From Gonocerus acuteangulatus (lineage: Eukaryota > Arthropoda > Insecta > Hemiptera > Coreidae), in assembly GCA_946811695.1 (NCBI GenBank), contig OX328131.1, positions 10,391,953 to 10,455,952 of the forward strand: a stretch of 64,000 nt of DNA, given 5' to 3'. This document shows, piece after piece, positions 1 through 9,656 of the stretch. The notes under the pieces were generated by a model. That model was not told the DNA's origin. It ran no database searches and saw nothing but the letters and a program-made list of their open reading frames with translations. Within the stretch, counting starts at the first letter, position 1. Each line of letters opens with the position of its first letter. Both the position numbers and the translations under genes were made by a program.

Positions 1-505
1 CTCTAGCATGTTTATTTATAGAATCATCCTAATATATTTGCTAAACGATGAATTTCTAGATGAGTGCACGTTTAGGGTAATTGAATTCATTTCGAATGAT
101 GTAGTTGTTTGATGCTGAGATTACTCAATTTTAAATCTAATTAAACCTGTAACTGCCTAATAATAAAAGGCCCATCTTAGAATTAATTATCATGAAGGCT
201 CCTGTAAGTGTTCGATGTTATTATGTTCTGTAGGAAGGTTGCTGGAAACTTAATAAGGAATCTTTAAAGATTCGATAGCTGGATTTATAAGAACTGAGAG
301 AGTCAGTATGCCGACGTAGATCGTGAAAGGCAAATTATGAAAATGGTTTTTATTTGCCGATGTTTCAGGGTATATGGGAATAGTAATAGAAATATAGAAA
401 CAAATAATTATTGGCTAATGAACAAAGAAAAATATTATGCAAAGTATTTGTCTTGGTTAAACATTTATTCTGTACAAATTTAAATTAAAATTAAACTATA
501 GCTCT
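1..505. other. AT-rich non-coding stretch
   Basis: I see no coding frame, RNA gene or recognisable repeat in this stretch. Only short chance frames are present. Confidence 0.5.
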
Positions 506-507
506 TT

Positions 508-1290
508 CATTCAGAGGAGATTGTTGACCGTTGGTGATGCGAAGGTAGAATTTGCCAGGGGTTCGATCCGTGGTATCTTCATAAACCTACATTTTTTATA
601 AGAAAATGAGTTATTTTCTGCCGATGTTTCGGCTTGAAATTTAACCTTTTCAATGCGACGTGGGCTAACTGCCTACTCCCTTCCCAGGCGGATCAAACTA
701 CCTCTCCTAGAGCAGCCGCACCCGAATTTATTTTCTTTTTTACTTAGGCGCTTGTTACTAATCATTATTTTCATGTTTATCTTACGTGAACGACGACGTG
801 TATTACTTGAAACAATTTATTTACTACAATTTAGGTACGCAGCAAACCTACAATAACCATTTAAAACCAAATTTACTTACTTTTCTTTCCTATATTTCTC
901 TTTCTATTTCATTCGGAAACAACTGCTTGTCTTTATAGGTGATTTTTAAATGTAGCAATGACATTTTTTTGTTTTAATTATTATAATAAGCTACTCCTTT
1001 ATTATTTACAGTTTCACTAAAAAAATTCCCTAAGAAAATTTTTACTGTGCGCACGCCTCACAGACACATTTTATTTGTAACGTTCAAAATTTGTATATTA
1101 CCAGTTAAGGGTTAAACCAGAAAATATCCCTCAATCCTGCTAGAGCACTCTCAAGGCTGAAGAGGGCTCACAATCAAGAGATACAGCTGTGGCGAGAATA
1201 CTCGGGCGTCCCCTCTGGGAACATCTTTCTCCGGCGAGTATTCTCGGGCGTCGCATCGAAAGGGTTAAGCCTTTATTAGGGCGATCAGAA
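508..1290 (+). repeat. SINE-like repeat interrupted by a MITE
   Basis: The stretch 508-644 resembles 31303-31445 closely (aggagat-gttg-ccgttggt-atgc, later ggttcgatcc, then gccgaYgttt). The match resumes after the MITE at about 1265-1290 (cctttattaggg). The ggttcgatcc segment looks like a tRNA B box, so a tRNA-derived SINE is a reasonable guess. The head and the tail have not been defined. The middle of the copy is occupied by the TTAA-flanked element at 645-1264. Confidence 0.5.
645..1264. mobile_element. piggyBac-type MITE 1 (TTAA duplication)
   Basis: The 620-bp insert is flanked by TTAA at 641-644 and 1265-1268. Its ends form a terminal inverted repeat: CCTTTTCAATGCGACG on the left and the complement of CGTCGCATCGAAAGGG on the right, with two differences in 16 positions. 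A TTAA duplication with C-rich ends is the hallmark of the piggyBac superfamily. There is no transposase frame, so it would be non-autonomous. The right end also holds GGCGAGAATACTCGGGCG and GGCGAGTATTCTCGGGCG, whose cores are reverse complements of each other. Confidence 0.7.
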
Positions 1291-1340
1291 ACCTCGGGAA
1301 AATAAAATACATTTTCTAATGAAAAAAGTAGTTTTATTAA

Positions 1341-1760
1341 CCCATTCGAGACCTTGATTGATTTCTGAGGCTATAAGACAAATTGCACACAGCGTGTGAA
1401 ATAACAGTAATGAGCAATTATCAGTTAGTCTGAGTAAACTAGTCGTCGAAATATGATTTTTCTTGGATTAATGAAATCTGTAAAGTCGAGGAAAACAAAA
1501 TTTAGCATTGGTATTTCTGTGTATAAAAAAATCTAAAAATTATCTGTATTTTCATTTTACCTTACATTGCACATGTGCCCAATCCGCTCCTCTCGATAAA
1601 AATTTTCCGCATGACCTTATTTATGTGAATTCACTTATGAATTGGGTGATTTCCATAGTAAACTTTTTTTTTTTTTTTTATTAAAAATGAAAAATATAAA
1701 GAATAAAAATAAATTTGCTCCTGGGGACAGTGTTCGAAAAAACTCGTCGTCTTGAATGGG
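1341..1760. mobile_element. piggyBac-type MITE 2 (TTAA duplication)
   Basis: The 420-bp insert lies between TTAA at 1337-1340 and 1761-1764. The left end is CCCATTCGAGAC and the right end is GTCTTGAATGGG, which match as inverted repeats with one mismatch. The element is AT-rich inside and has no transposase frame. It sits only 72 bp from MITE 1, but the terminal sequences differ, so it belongs to another family or subfamily. Confidence 0.65.
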
Positions 1761-1764
1761 TTAA

Positions 1765-4700
1765 GGTACCACACGACCGACACCTGTGTATCTACCCTTC
1801 GTATGGTCAACGATCTCCTCTCAATCAATATAATTTGTTTTGTCTTCTCATTTTTAATTTACCTTCAATCAAAAATTATTCATTCAACGACATATATTCT
1901 ATGTGTTTCTATTTTTAATAACCCTTTAACTAAACTTGGACTTGATTTAAATATTATCAGTCTAAAGTTGTGGGGCTTTAACAAACAAATACGTATAAAG
2001 AAAAAATTGTTTGTTTCCCAGATATATAAATAATAAATATTGGCATATAAAACCCAATTTTCCAATGTATTTTTTTCAAATTCATTCATGACTGACTCTC
2101 TAAAATTTCATTCTTGTAGAACAAACAATTGGAAAAAAGGAATTTCTTATATATAGAAGAATTACTGCCATAAATTTAACAACGAATTTTGTTTTGTTTT
2201 TAGCAGTTTGTATGAATATTCACAATGTATATTAATGGTGTTATATATAGATGTAATTTTTTAACAACTGTAATTTAGTATAAAATAAAATGCTATTATT
2301 ACAAAAAAAAGATGCTCAATTGTGAATACATGACTTAGATGTTTGAATTCTTGCCTTGTTCGTGAAAGTGGAATAGAAAAGGACTCTAGTAAAAGCGGAG
2401 GTTAATTTTTTTTTTAAGAAAAAGGAGAAAAGATGGTTTATTTTAATTGTATTAAACCTAAGCTGGCTTATATTAATTCACTAATAAATTCACTTGCAAT
2501 TTATCCTAGTTTTATCATAACTTGTTAGTAATTTGCCATTTTGTGATAAGATCTAGAATATTTTCAGGATCTCTTTGCTCGAAGAATATTTTGCTCTCAT
2601 TTAGCGTATTAACTATATGAAAAAGTTAATATTAGTGTATATATAGCATTGTTAACACTTCTCACTCTTAGTGTGAACTGTACTTACAAGGACCAGTTTT
2701 ATTAATAGTTAATATGGGTCCGAAAATTTATTGTATATTTTATTTATACAGCTCGTCGAATTAGTTAATTTTTGCAATAATTTTAGATTTTTGTACTGAT
2801 AAATCCTCGCTTGCGTTATGTACTGAAATGAAATCAGCACACGATTTTGTAAGTTGAATGGAGTGGACTTACATGTCTTGTCCCAAAAACTCGATATTCT
2901 CTTCGATGAGGGTCTAAAGTTTATTTTCTTATGATTTTCTTCATTTCTCATTTAAGTGTGTTGTAAAAAAAATGAAAAAAAAAAAAAGACGCCAATATTT
3001 GTTTGGTCATATCTAACATTCCAGAAAAATAATAGAAAAATCTAATGAATGTAAATGGTTGTTAAGAAACATTCTTAAGTTAAAACAATTTACTTTCTAG
3101 ATAATTTCACTATGTTTTGAATTTGAAGTAGACATCAGTGAAGAGTGATCACTTTCTGGTGTACGCTCTTGAATGGTTTTTAAAGGTTTTTCTTAAACAA
3201 TTTTCTGCTTGTAGGAATGTGAAAGGAAAACCTTGACAGGATGTGCTGCACTTTCTAAGAATGTACGCAAACTCAAAACAATCGACATCCTATGGAGGTT
3301 TTGAATCTTTTCTTTCGCATTTCTGGAATTCAACTTTCACTATTCAGCCATTTTTAAATGTTTACCACATTATTCCTTTGTAGACGTATTTGTGTATATC
3401 CATATAAACATCCAAAATTGATCAAAAATCATTGCCAGGGTGTCTACTACTTTTGTGTAAACCAATTTCATGCCCATTAAAAAGAAAATATTTTAGTGTA
3501 AAAAGAAAAAGCCGTAACTTTCAGCTTAATATTATTTTTAACCTTACACAGATTACCGTGATGTCTATGAACTTACAATGCTACATACATTTAAAACAAT
3601 GTATAAAATTTACATCATATGTTAAAGTGGATAGTTACATTAATTTTTAAAGTGAAGACTCGATGATACTAAAAATTTTAGAATGAATATGGAATTAGCA
3701 GCCTCAAAAATATTGAACAGTGGTAGCAAAATTCAAAATTTCTAAAACTGTTACTAACTAAATATTTATTATCAAAAAATTAATAATTTAGTAAATTAAA
3801 GTGTTCAAAATTTAAGTCTGCATGAAAAACTCTGATTATGAATAAAGAAAAATAAAAATTTATGTAAATAATGTATAATGTCTTCAAAACAATAATTTTT
3901 GGAAGTCTTATTTTTTTCTTTGCAGGATCAAGTTCAGAGATTACAGCATTTTTGCGTCCGATTATTTTTGAAGTTTTCTCTTCTAGCACTTCCATGGTTT
4001 GAGTTAACTGCTTAAAATTTTTGTCGGCATCTGATCTTATTAATTACAAATGCGTGGAAGTTCCGGTGTTATGTTAGATTCGAATAAAACTGAAATTTCA
4101 TGACTTTTTAGACACCCTGATTACAGTAATTTTTAATTTAATTGATCAGCAAATCCCAGCCTTTTTAATCATCATCTGGTGGAAGGTGTAATTTTAAGCC
4201 TTCCAACAGCATGACTATTTTTTTGTGAAGCCCTGAGCTTTTTCGAAATTAAAAACTTATAATTGGATTCGTTTGGCTTGTGGCGGTTCATCATATTGAA
4301 TTAGGGTGAAGGAAAACTTATCACAAAATTTCCGCTGACAATAATGAGTACTTTCGAGGTTTACAATATCGTTTTCAGTAATCTATAGCTTGGCGAGGTT
4401 CATTCATGTCTCCTTTCGACTGTACTCTTCCTTGCCGAGCTATGAAAAGGCAGTGAAGATGAAGTTGTTGTCTTCGTTAGTACTGTCAATAAATGATATA
4501 CAGTAGATGTTTTGTGACTTTTTCCTCATACTTATCCAGTAAGAGGAACTTCAAGAAAAATCTAGTATAGTTGGCTTACATCTATTTTCTAAAATTAATA
4601 TACTAAATGAAACCTTCATTTAGAAAAACTAAAAAAAAAAATCATTCATAGTGTTCACTGCTTTGTCAAATGGGACCAGGAAATTTTTGTTTTTCATGTT

Positions 4701-5255
4701 ACAATTTTCTGAGGCTCTAACAATTCCAAGATAACAGCTGAGCCATAATTTTTTTTCCACTTAGATTTTATTTATTTTTGTGTGTTTTGCCTGGCACACA
4801 TAACTTTCTAAAAGAAAACTTAGATTGTTTCCGAATGCTTTAAGCAAGTGATTTTTGTAAACAATGTGCAGTTTTCAAGGAGAGATATTTAATACTCTAT
4901 GTACAATAAGATATATATAAATATTTATGTATAATTGTAAAAAGATTATGTGTGAAATATAAAATATTGTAAATATTGTCATAAATAAATTAATAATTAG
5001 TTCTCAATATGAGAACAACTTGTACTTACTGTAATATATGAATTTATTGAAATGTTGCCTTTTCAGCAAATTATTACCACTCTCCCTTCCCAAAACAAAA
5101 ATGTAATTTGCCCGGCATTTGCCTTTGCTCCTCTAGGAAAATCGGATATTGAATTTCTAATAGATGATGGTGCTGTTCACTTTAAATTGAAACTCTGAGA
5201 GACCCAAAGGCAAAGCATCGTGTTACCTACATCTTCCTGACTCAGAAAAAAAAAC
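1765..5255. other. AT-rich region with no recognised gene
   Basis: I looked for coding frames, tRNAs and repeats and found nothing I can name. All frames are short (under about 95 codons), low in complexity and show no family motif. Confidence 0.5.
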
Positions 5256-5267
5256 TACATTTTTCAG

Positions 5268-5522
5268 AATGAAGATGGAGATAGTTAGCCGTTGCAGAGA
5301 TACGAAGACAAGGTATAGTTAGGATTCGGCTAGGAGAAAAACGTCAGACTTTCAGGAACAAATCTGTATTTGGACGTTTTTTTGTTTTTTTTACTTATAA
5401 GTTGTATATATTTTTTAGCTGAAGAAGGCTGCCAATGTGCAGCCGAAACGTCCAAATACAGATTTCTTCCTGAAAGTCTGACATTTTTCTCCTAGCCGAA
5501 TCCCAACTATACCTTGTCTTCG
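5268..5522 (+). mobile_element. Short Penelope-like insertion with internal inverted repeat
   Basis: The 255-bp insert is flanked by a perfect 12-bp duplication, TACATTTTTCAG, at 5256-5267 and 5523-5534. Most of it is an imperfect inverted repeat of about 80 bp (roughly 5302-5382 against 5448-5522). The loop holds a hammerhead-like motif. The insert has the same layout as the much larger Penelope pair at 49946-52836: inverted 3' ends, a hammerhead-like fold and a 12-bp target duplication. I therefore infer a very short, 5'-truncated and inverted Penelope-like insertion. A non-autonomous relative is the alternative. No coding capacity remains. Confidence 0.6.
5400..5465 (+). ncRNA. Hammerhead-ribozyme-like motif
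   Basis: The core CTGAAGA (5419-5425) fits CUGANGA. It is followed by a stem GGCTGC/GCAGCC around a six-base loop, then GAAA (5445-5448) and CGTC (5449-5452). This gives the minimal helix III and GUC cleavage site expected of retroelement hammerheads. The 3' strand CAAATACA can pair in two blocks with TTT and TGTA upstream, as helix I. Hammerheads of this compact form are established in Penelope-like elements. Activity is not shown. Confidence 0.6.
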
Positions 5523-5564
5523 TACATTTTTCAGGTTCACCCTTTCTCTTCCAAGGTACAACTA

Positions 5565-5612
5565 CACTTTATAACTAAAATGAGTTATAGAATGTAGTTT
5601 TATTCAACATAT
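5565..5612. repeat. Palindrome at left end of viral insertion (possible ITR remnant)
   Basis: The sequence ctacactttataact, a loop aaaatg, then agttatagaatgtag can fold on itself. The same palindrome, longer, occurs twice at the other end of the densovirus-like block (9258-9319 and 9413-9450). Palindromic sequence at both ends of a parvovirus-like coding block suggests terminal repeats. A host foldback element remains possible. Confidence 0.5.
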
Positions 5613-5666
5613 CACACTAGTATGTCTAAAGAGACACAACTCAAAATAAAACTCAACTGAAAATTT

Positions 5667-5854
5667 GTCACTCTTGCCTATATGTAGGAGGAACCTTAGG
5701 ATTAAGACTGGAAGGGTGACACAAGTGCCCTCTGGTGTACAAGCTCTGAAGCTAGGTACATACACTCTTGCCTATATGTAGGAGGAACCTTAGGATTAAG
5801 ACTGGAAGGGTGACACAAGTGCCCTCTGGTGTACAAGCTCTGAAGCTAGGTACA
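5667..5854. repeat. 94-bp direct tandem duplication
   Basis: Two almost identical 94-bp units lie head to tail (5667-5760 and 5761-5854), each beginning near cactcttgcctatatgtagg. They sit between the capsid stop codon and the left palindrome, where the missing second half of the capsid gene would be expected. Confidence 0.85.
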
Positions 5855-5944
5855 TATAGATGTGATGGTCGATAAAGAGATATTTACCATGTCTCTCACA
5901 GTCATAACTATCATGGAGTGAATAAAACTGATTTTTGAGTTGTA

Positions 5945-6986
5945 TCACAAAACCCCCTTGAGTTGTTTTAAGACACCCTCAACGGTGCTGTCTATTTTAT
6001 GATCTGGTCTTGGATATAAAATTGCTAATGGATTTTCGTATATTCTAGATGTACATTGGGCTGATATATTTGTAAATTTCATTGTATCTGTCCCGTCAGG
6101 TTCACCATATATATTTTCACCTATCATCTTCTTTCTGATTTCGTCTAAATGTGTCGCCAGTGTTTCCGTGTAATAATACCTATCCAACGGTCCAAAGTCA
6201 GCAATAGGGTATTGTGCATTTGCATTAGCCATAGCCGACTTACTGCTATTTGTTTCAAATGGTAGTCGAACCCCTAATGAACTTACCGTACATGATGCGT
6301 TTGTAACATATACACTTGTAAATTGTGTTCTCAATAAATTAGCCTCTCTTGGACTTACGTAGCAGAATAGATGATTCCATGGTATATCATGACATCCCCC
6401 TGGGTAGAATCTTATGAAGTCTAAATTAGCATCATTTTTCGTGTACTTAGGAAGGCTGTTTTTCATAATAAAGTGATATGTTTTGTGAAAACTCATTGTA
6501 AATGAATTAGGCTTTTGTGTGATTCCTTTATATATAGGTGTAATAGCTGAACCTCCTTGCGAGGACTTACCATTTTTATTGTCTGGTTGTACTTGTTCAT
6601 CGGCTTGCATGAATACATCATCTTCCATGTCGTCGAATAATTCTGTGTTTTGTTTTTTTAATTGAGGAGAAAACCAAATTTCCTCTAGTAACTCGTCAGC
6701 TGTTTTTTTACGTTTATTACCTGTTTCAGCCAGATTGTCGTTGTTTGGATATAATACACCTGTTGCTGTTTCCAGTAAGTACTTAGCGCCTAATCCTGCA
6801 GCTCCTACTGCAGAGTGCCAATTACCAGTTTTGACAAAGTCTTTACCAAATTCCTTTATAGCACTTGTATCAGCTGTACGTATGTCTGTATCCGAAGTTG
6901 AAGCTTCCTTTATCGTCTTTATCTACAGGTTGTCCTCTATTTAATGGATTCCCTGGACCTAAGTATTTATGACCAGGAAAATTCAT
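5945..6986 (-). pseudogene. Endogenous densovirus capsid (VP) gene, frameshifted and truncated
   Basis: This is a parvovirus capsid relative in two reading frames. The first segment (6986-6870) starts with ATG and carries the calcium-loop motif YLGPGNP of the VP1 phospholipase A2 domain. It then meets a stop. The second segment, open from about 6926 to 5945 in another frame, continues with a lysine-rich part and a jelly-roll start that includes IPWNHL and YVSPREAN. The catalytic HDxxY of the phospholipase is absent at the frame break, so a small internal deletion there is likely. The C-terminal half of a normal densovirus capsid is missing, because the frame ends at 5945 after about 340 codons in total. 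A TATA box lies just upstream. The gene follows NS1 on the same strand. It is a capsid fossil with no intact product. Confidence 0.85.
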
Positions 6987-7016
6987 TTACTGGTATACAT
7001 AACCTAGATACCTACT

Positions 7017-7023
7017 TTTATAG
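7017..7023 (-). promoter_or_regulatory. TATA box for the VP gene
   Basis: The minus strand reads TATAAAA here, about 30 bases before the capsid ATG at 6986. The spacing fits a short viral leader. It is inferred from position and consensus only. Confidence 0.45.
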
Positions 7024-7084
7024 ATCACCTTATCTTATCTAGGGTCATAGGTTGAACAAACAAGATAACTATAATTTTATAACA

Positions 7085-7090
7085 TTTATT
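7085..7090 (-). terminator. Polyadenylation signal after NS1
   Basis: AATAAA occurs on the minus strand about 150 bases beyond the NS1 stop and before the VP TATA box. It could end the NS transcript. Confidence 0.4.
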
Positions 7091-7237
7091 CATTGTTAAG
7101 TGTACTCCTTTAAACTATTTACATTATTCATTTATATGAAATGTGATATTTACAATCTAATATCCTTTGGTATATACAATTACAAATACATTAGTCTTTT
7201 GTTATATACAATATTTACAATATTTACATAGTGCCAA

Positions 7238-8854
7238 TCATGAAGTTGGGATTTTGTACCGTTTAAGGATCTCAGGCCAAAACAGCGGATATAGATATTT
7301 AGAGTATTCAGCCAGGAAGGGAGCAGATTTCCACCTATACCGTATCATCCTGTCATTGAATGCTTTATTTCTAGGGAAGACGTTATTATTTGATAGGATG
7401 ATAACCGGTGTTTTAGGAATTACGCTGTCCCCTTGATATTTTATCCGCGCTGCAAAATCGTCACCTCCAAACAACATTTTGATACTGTCTAGGGCTGAAG
7501 ATTCTATATTTGGTTCGTTCCATAAAGCAACACGTTTGTCAAGTATGTCGTGGAATGGAAATGCATTTTGTCTGTTAAAGTTAGCAATATGTGCTGTATT
7601 AATGTAAAATGCCAAAATTGGGTCAAAGAAGAAGTTCTTCCCCGCACTTGGGTCCGATATAACCTCAAATGCGTTTTTCTTATTATATTGTCGTTCTAGT
7701 ATTTTGTATAAGTTAGTTAAAAAATTTGTAATTATTTCGTCATCATTATTAAATTGGTATTTCAATAATCTGATAGCAATGTCTGTACTGAATTGTGTAT
7801 TGTAGTATTTTTCGTAAATGTTCCCGTTATATGCAGTAAAAATTGGTTGTTTACCTGTGTAAAGGTGTACTAAATCTTTATAGTTGTAGTTAGAGAATGA
7901 TGTTTCGAGATGACTTATTGCTCGTTCGAAATTTTTATCAGATCGTATCACGTATTTAAAACTTGCGTTTGTCTTCCATGCCGATGTGATAAAAATGTTC
8001 TTTATTGGACAGCATAAAACCTTTAGATAAAAATCTACTACCTGGTCTGGGTGAATTCCTATCTTGCGTCGCCTTTTGTTGGTGTGCTGTCCGCCGTTAG
8101 AGTCCTGAGTTCCCTTAGCTGCTGCTGTAACTCCCTGAGTGTTTGTGCTGCCCTGGACCCCTCCGGTAGGACTGTCCGCGCCCTGAAGTCTTGTGACCTC
8201 CACCAGTTCGACTTCTTCAGGTGCTTCAGTTTGCCGAACCTGGCAGAGGTCAGGTGGACATAAATGCCATCCTCCGCAGGTTCCACTGGAGATCGCGACC
8301 AAGTGTCGTCCACCCGTTCGCAGATATTCCAGTAATCTGTTGAGGTCGGCATCTGTGAGGCGCTCGACGTCCTGCAAGCGTCGTCTTCCCCTGACGCCTG
8401 TGAGCGTTGAGAATCCAGGGCACCGGCATCTACGCTGTCCTGGTCGCCATGGACAGGCGTGCACGATGTGGTGGTGATCCAAGGTCGACTTTGGATGATG
8501 TGCGACCACCACCCAGTTGTCTTCTTGTACCACTGAAACGACCTTATTAAGGAGTTCATGCATGTCATGATGATCTTTGGTGACAACGTCGTGCACGAGT
8601 CTACGATGGCCTTGGTTAATAAGCCGTGCAACACTCGGGAGTCGAATGGATTGGCACCAGGTTGGCATTCCCTGATTTTGTCTATCAGTGTTCCCATGCC
8701 CGGTACCAACGGTACGCCCCTCTTCATGATTAGCGTTAACAGTTGAAATCCTCTCCGGTTTTGTTGATCCTCTGGTGTCGGCTTCCCGATTATTATCATG
8801 AGTATTTGAACCAGGGAGATCAAGCCCGGATGAGAGCACTATAATAAATATCAA
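7238..8854 (-). CDS. Densovirus-like NS1 replication protein (endogenous viral element)
   Basis: An uninterrupted 538-codon frame encodes a parvovirus non-structural protein 1. NS1 nicks and unwinds viral DNA in the nucleus. Near residue 126 the frame has HHHIVH followed by a cysteine-rich CRC, as in the rolling-circle (HUH) endonuclease of densoviruses. Near residue 400 comes the SF3 helicase P-loop DPSAGKN, then a Walker B-like VALWNEPNIE and a motif C-like TPVIILSNN. The C-terminal half is AT-rich. The N-terminal half (8060-8820) is much richer in GC and is also open in a second frame. An upstream exon at 8904-9132 may supply a longer N-terminus by splicing. NS1 and VP lie on the same strand, as in monosense densoviruses. 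The intact frame suggests a recent insertion or retained coding constraint. Confidence 0.85.
   Translation of the reverse strand: MIFIIVLSSGLDLPGSNTHDNNREADTRGSTKPERISTVNANHEEGRTVGTGHGNTDRQNQGMPTWCQSIRLPSVARLINQGHRRLVHDVVTKDHHDMHELLNKVVSVVQEDNWVVVAHHPKSTLDHHHIVHACPWRPGQRRCRCPGFSTLTGVRGRRRLQDVERLTDADLNRLLEYLRTGGRHLVAISSGTCGGWHLCPPDLCQVRQTEAPEEVELVEVTRLQGADSPTGGVQGSTNTQGVTAAAKGTQDSNGGQHTNKRRRKIGIHPDQVVDFYLKVLCCPIKNIFITSAWKTNASFKYVIRSDKNFERAISHLETSFSNYNYKDLVHLYTGKQPIFTAYNGNIYEKYYNTQFSTDIAIRLLKYQFNNDDEIITNFLTNLYKILERQYNKKNAFEVISDPSAGKNFFFDPILAFYINTAHIANFNRQNAFPFHDILDKRVALWNEPNIESSALDSIKMLFGGDDFAARIKYQGDSVIPKTPVIILSNNNVFPRNKAFNDRMIRYRWKSAPFLAEYSKYLYPLFWPEILKRYKIPTS
8059..8823 (-). CDS. NS2-like overlapping frame in densovirus insertion
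   Basis: A second 254-codon frame runs inside the N-terminal part of the NS1 frame, shifted by one base, with an ATG at 8823. Densoviruses commonly encode NS2 in a frame that overlaps NS1, so position and length fit. I recognise no domain. Two open frames across 765 bp could also be helped by the high local GC content, which makes stop codons rarer, so the call is tentative. Confidence 0.5.
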   Translation of the reverse strand: MISLVQILMIIIGKPTPEDQQNRRGFQLLTLIMKRGVPLVPGMGTLIDKIRECQPGANPFDSRVLHGLLTKAIVDSCTTLSPKIIMTCMNSLIRSFQWYKKTTGWWSHIIQSRPWITTTSCTPVHGDQDSVDAGALDSQRSQASGEDDACRTSSASQMPTSTDYWNICERVDDTWSRSPVEPAEDGIYVHLTSARFGKLKHLKKSNWWRSQDFRARTVLPEGSRAAQTLRELQQQLRELRTLTADSTPTKGDAR

Positions 8855-8903
8855 TTAATAACACATACGTTTAACTATATAAGAACATTTATTTATATTT
8901 TAC

Positions 8904-9132
8904 CTACGCTGTCTTCTTCTGCTTCGTAACCACAATCGTGTACATCGACTGCGTTATCATCATTGTTAGAAGAACATGCTGGTTGTGCATCTTCACCTTG
9001 AGGTTCTGTTGAAGTGGAAGGTTCAGAGTTTTTCAATTTTTTTCCAAGTTCTATTTCAACTGCAATGCTCTCGGCTTGGCAAAAAGCCTCGTCATCTTTA
9101 ACAAATGAGTATGTCAAATATAATAAGAGCAT
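8904..9132 (-). CDS. Possible 5' coding exon of the viral NS1 gene
   Basis: A frame starts with ATG at 9132 and is rich in Glu, Asp and Ser. At 8903 the minus strand has a donor, GTAAAA. At 8839-8840 there is an acceptor, TTATTATAG. Removing the 65-base interval 8839-8903 keeps the frame open into the NS1 frame. Without splicing the frame stops at 8893. The splice is a prediction from consensus and phase. A separate small protein is the alternative. Confidence 0.45.
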
Positions 9133-9156
9133 ATTAAAACAATACTAGTGCGTTAT

Positions 9157-9465
9157 GTCTGAACCCCGATTATCTACAACTTCTAAAAAATTCACTAATT
9201 GAGAAGAGATAGTCGACCATTCAGATGAGAAGGTGTAGATAATTGGAGTTCGGTCATATATTGAATAAAACTACATTTTATAACTAAAATGAGTTATAGA
9301 ATGTAGTTTTATTCAATATATGCCCCAACCCCGATTATCTACACCTTTTAAAATTCACTAATTGAGAAGAGATAGTCGACCATTCAGATAATCAGTTCGG
9401 TCATATGTTGAATAAAACTACATTTTATAACTAAAATAAGTTATAGAAAGTACTTTAATTTAACA
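9157..9465. repeat. Duplicated palindromic terminal repeat of the viral insertion
   Basis: Two units lie about 165 bp apart, at 9161-9320 and 9326-9465. Each holds a segment (ccccgattatctaca ... attcactaattgagaagagatagtcgaccattcag) followed by a palindrome. The first palindrome has 28-base arms, 9258-9285 and 9292-9319, around loop aaaatg. In the first unit gattatctac and gtagataat also pair across the segment, so hairpins are nested, as in parvovirus telomeres. The left end of the block has the same palindrome. An ITR origin is inferred. Confidence 0.55.
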
Positions 9466-9650
9466 TAAGTCAAATTTTGTGAGCATTTAAAATTCATGGA
9501 GGAAATATTTATAAAAAATGAAAAAAAAAACATGAAAAATACATTTTTACTGTATTATGTACATACGATAAGACACCAATGCTGGAGTTCATTTATAGAT
9601 CATTTAAATAAAGAAATAAGTATTAACATAATGTAAATTACCTTATAAAA

Positions 9651-9656
9651 TTTATT
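9651..9656 (-). terminator. Candidate MAD1 polyadenylation signal
   Basis: This is the first AATAAA on the minus strand after the MAD1 stop codon, about 285 bases downstream. It would give a 3' UTR of about 310 bases that ends just before the viral block. Confidence 0.45.

Noticed and set aside
3780..3995. 71-codon frame on the minus strand as a small gene
   Set aside because: It is low-complexity and AT-rich, with no family match I can see and no splice or promoter signs.
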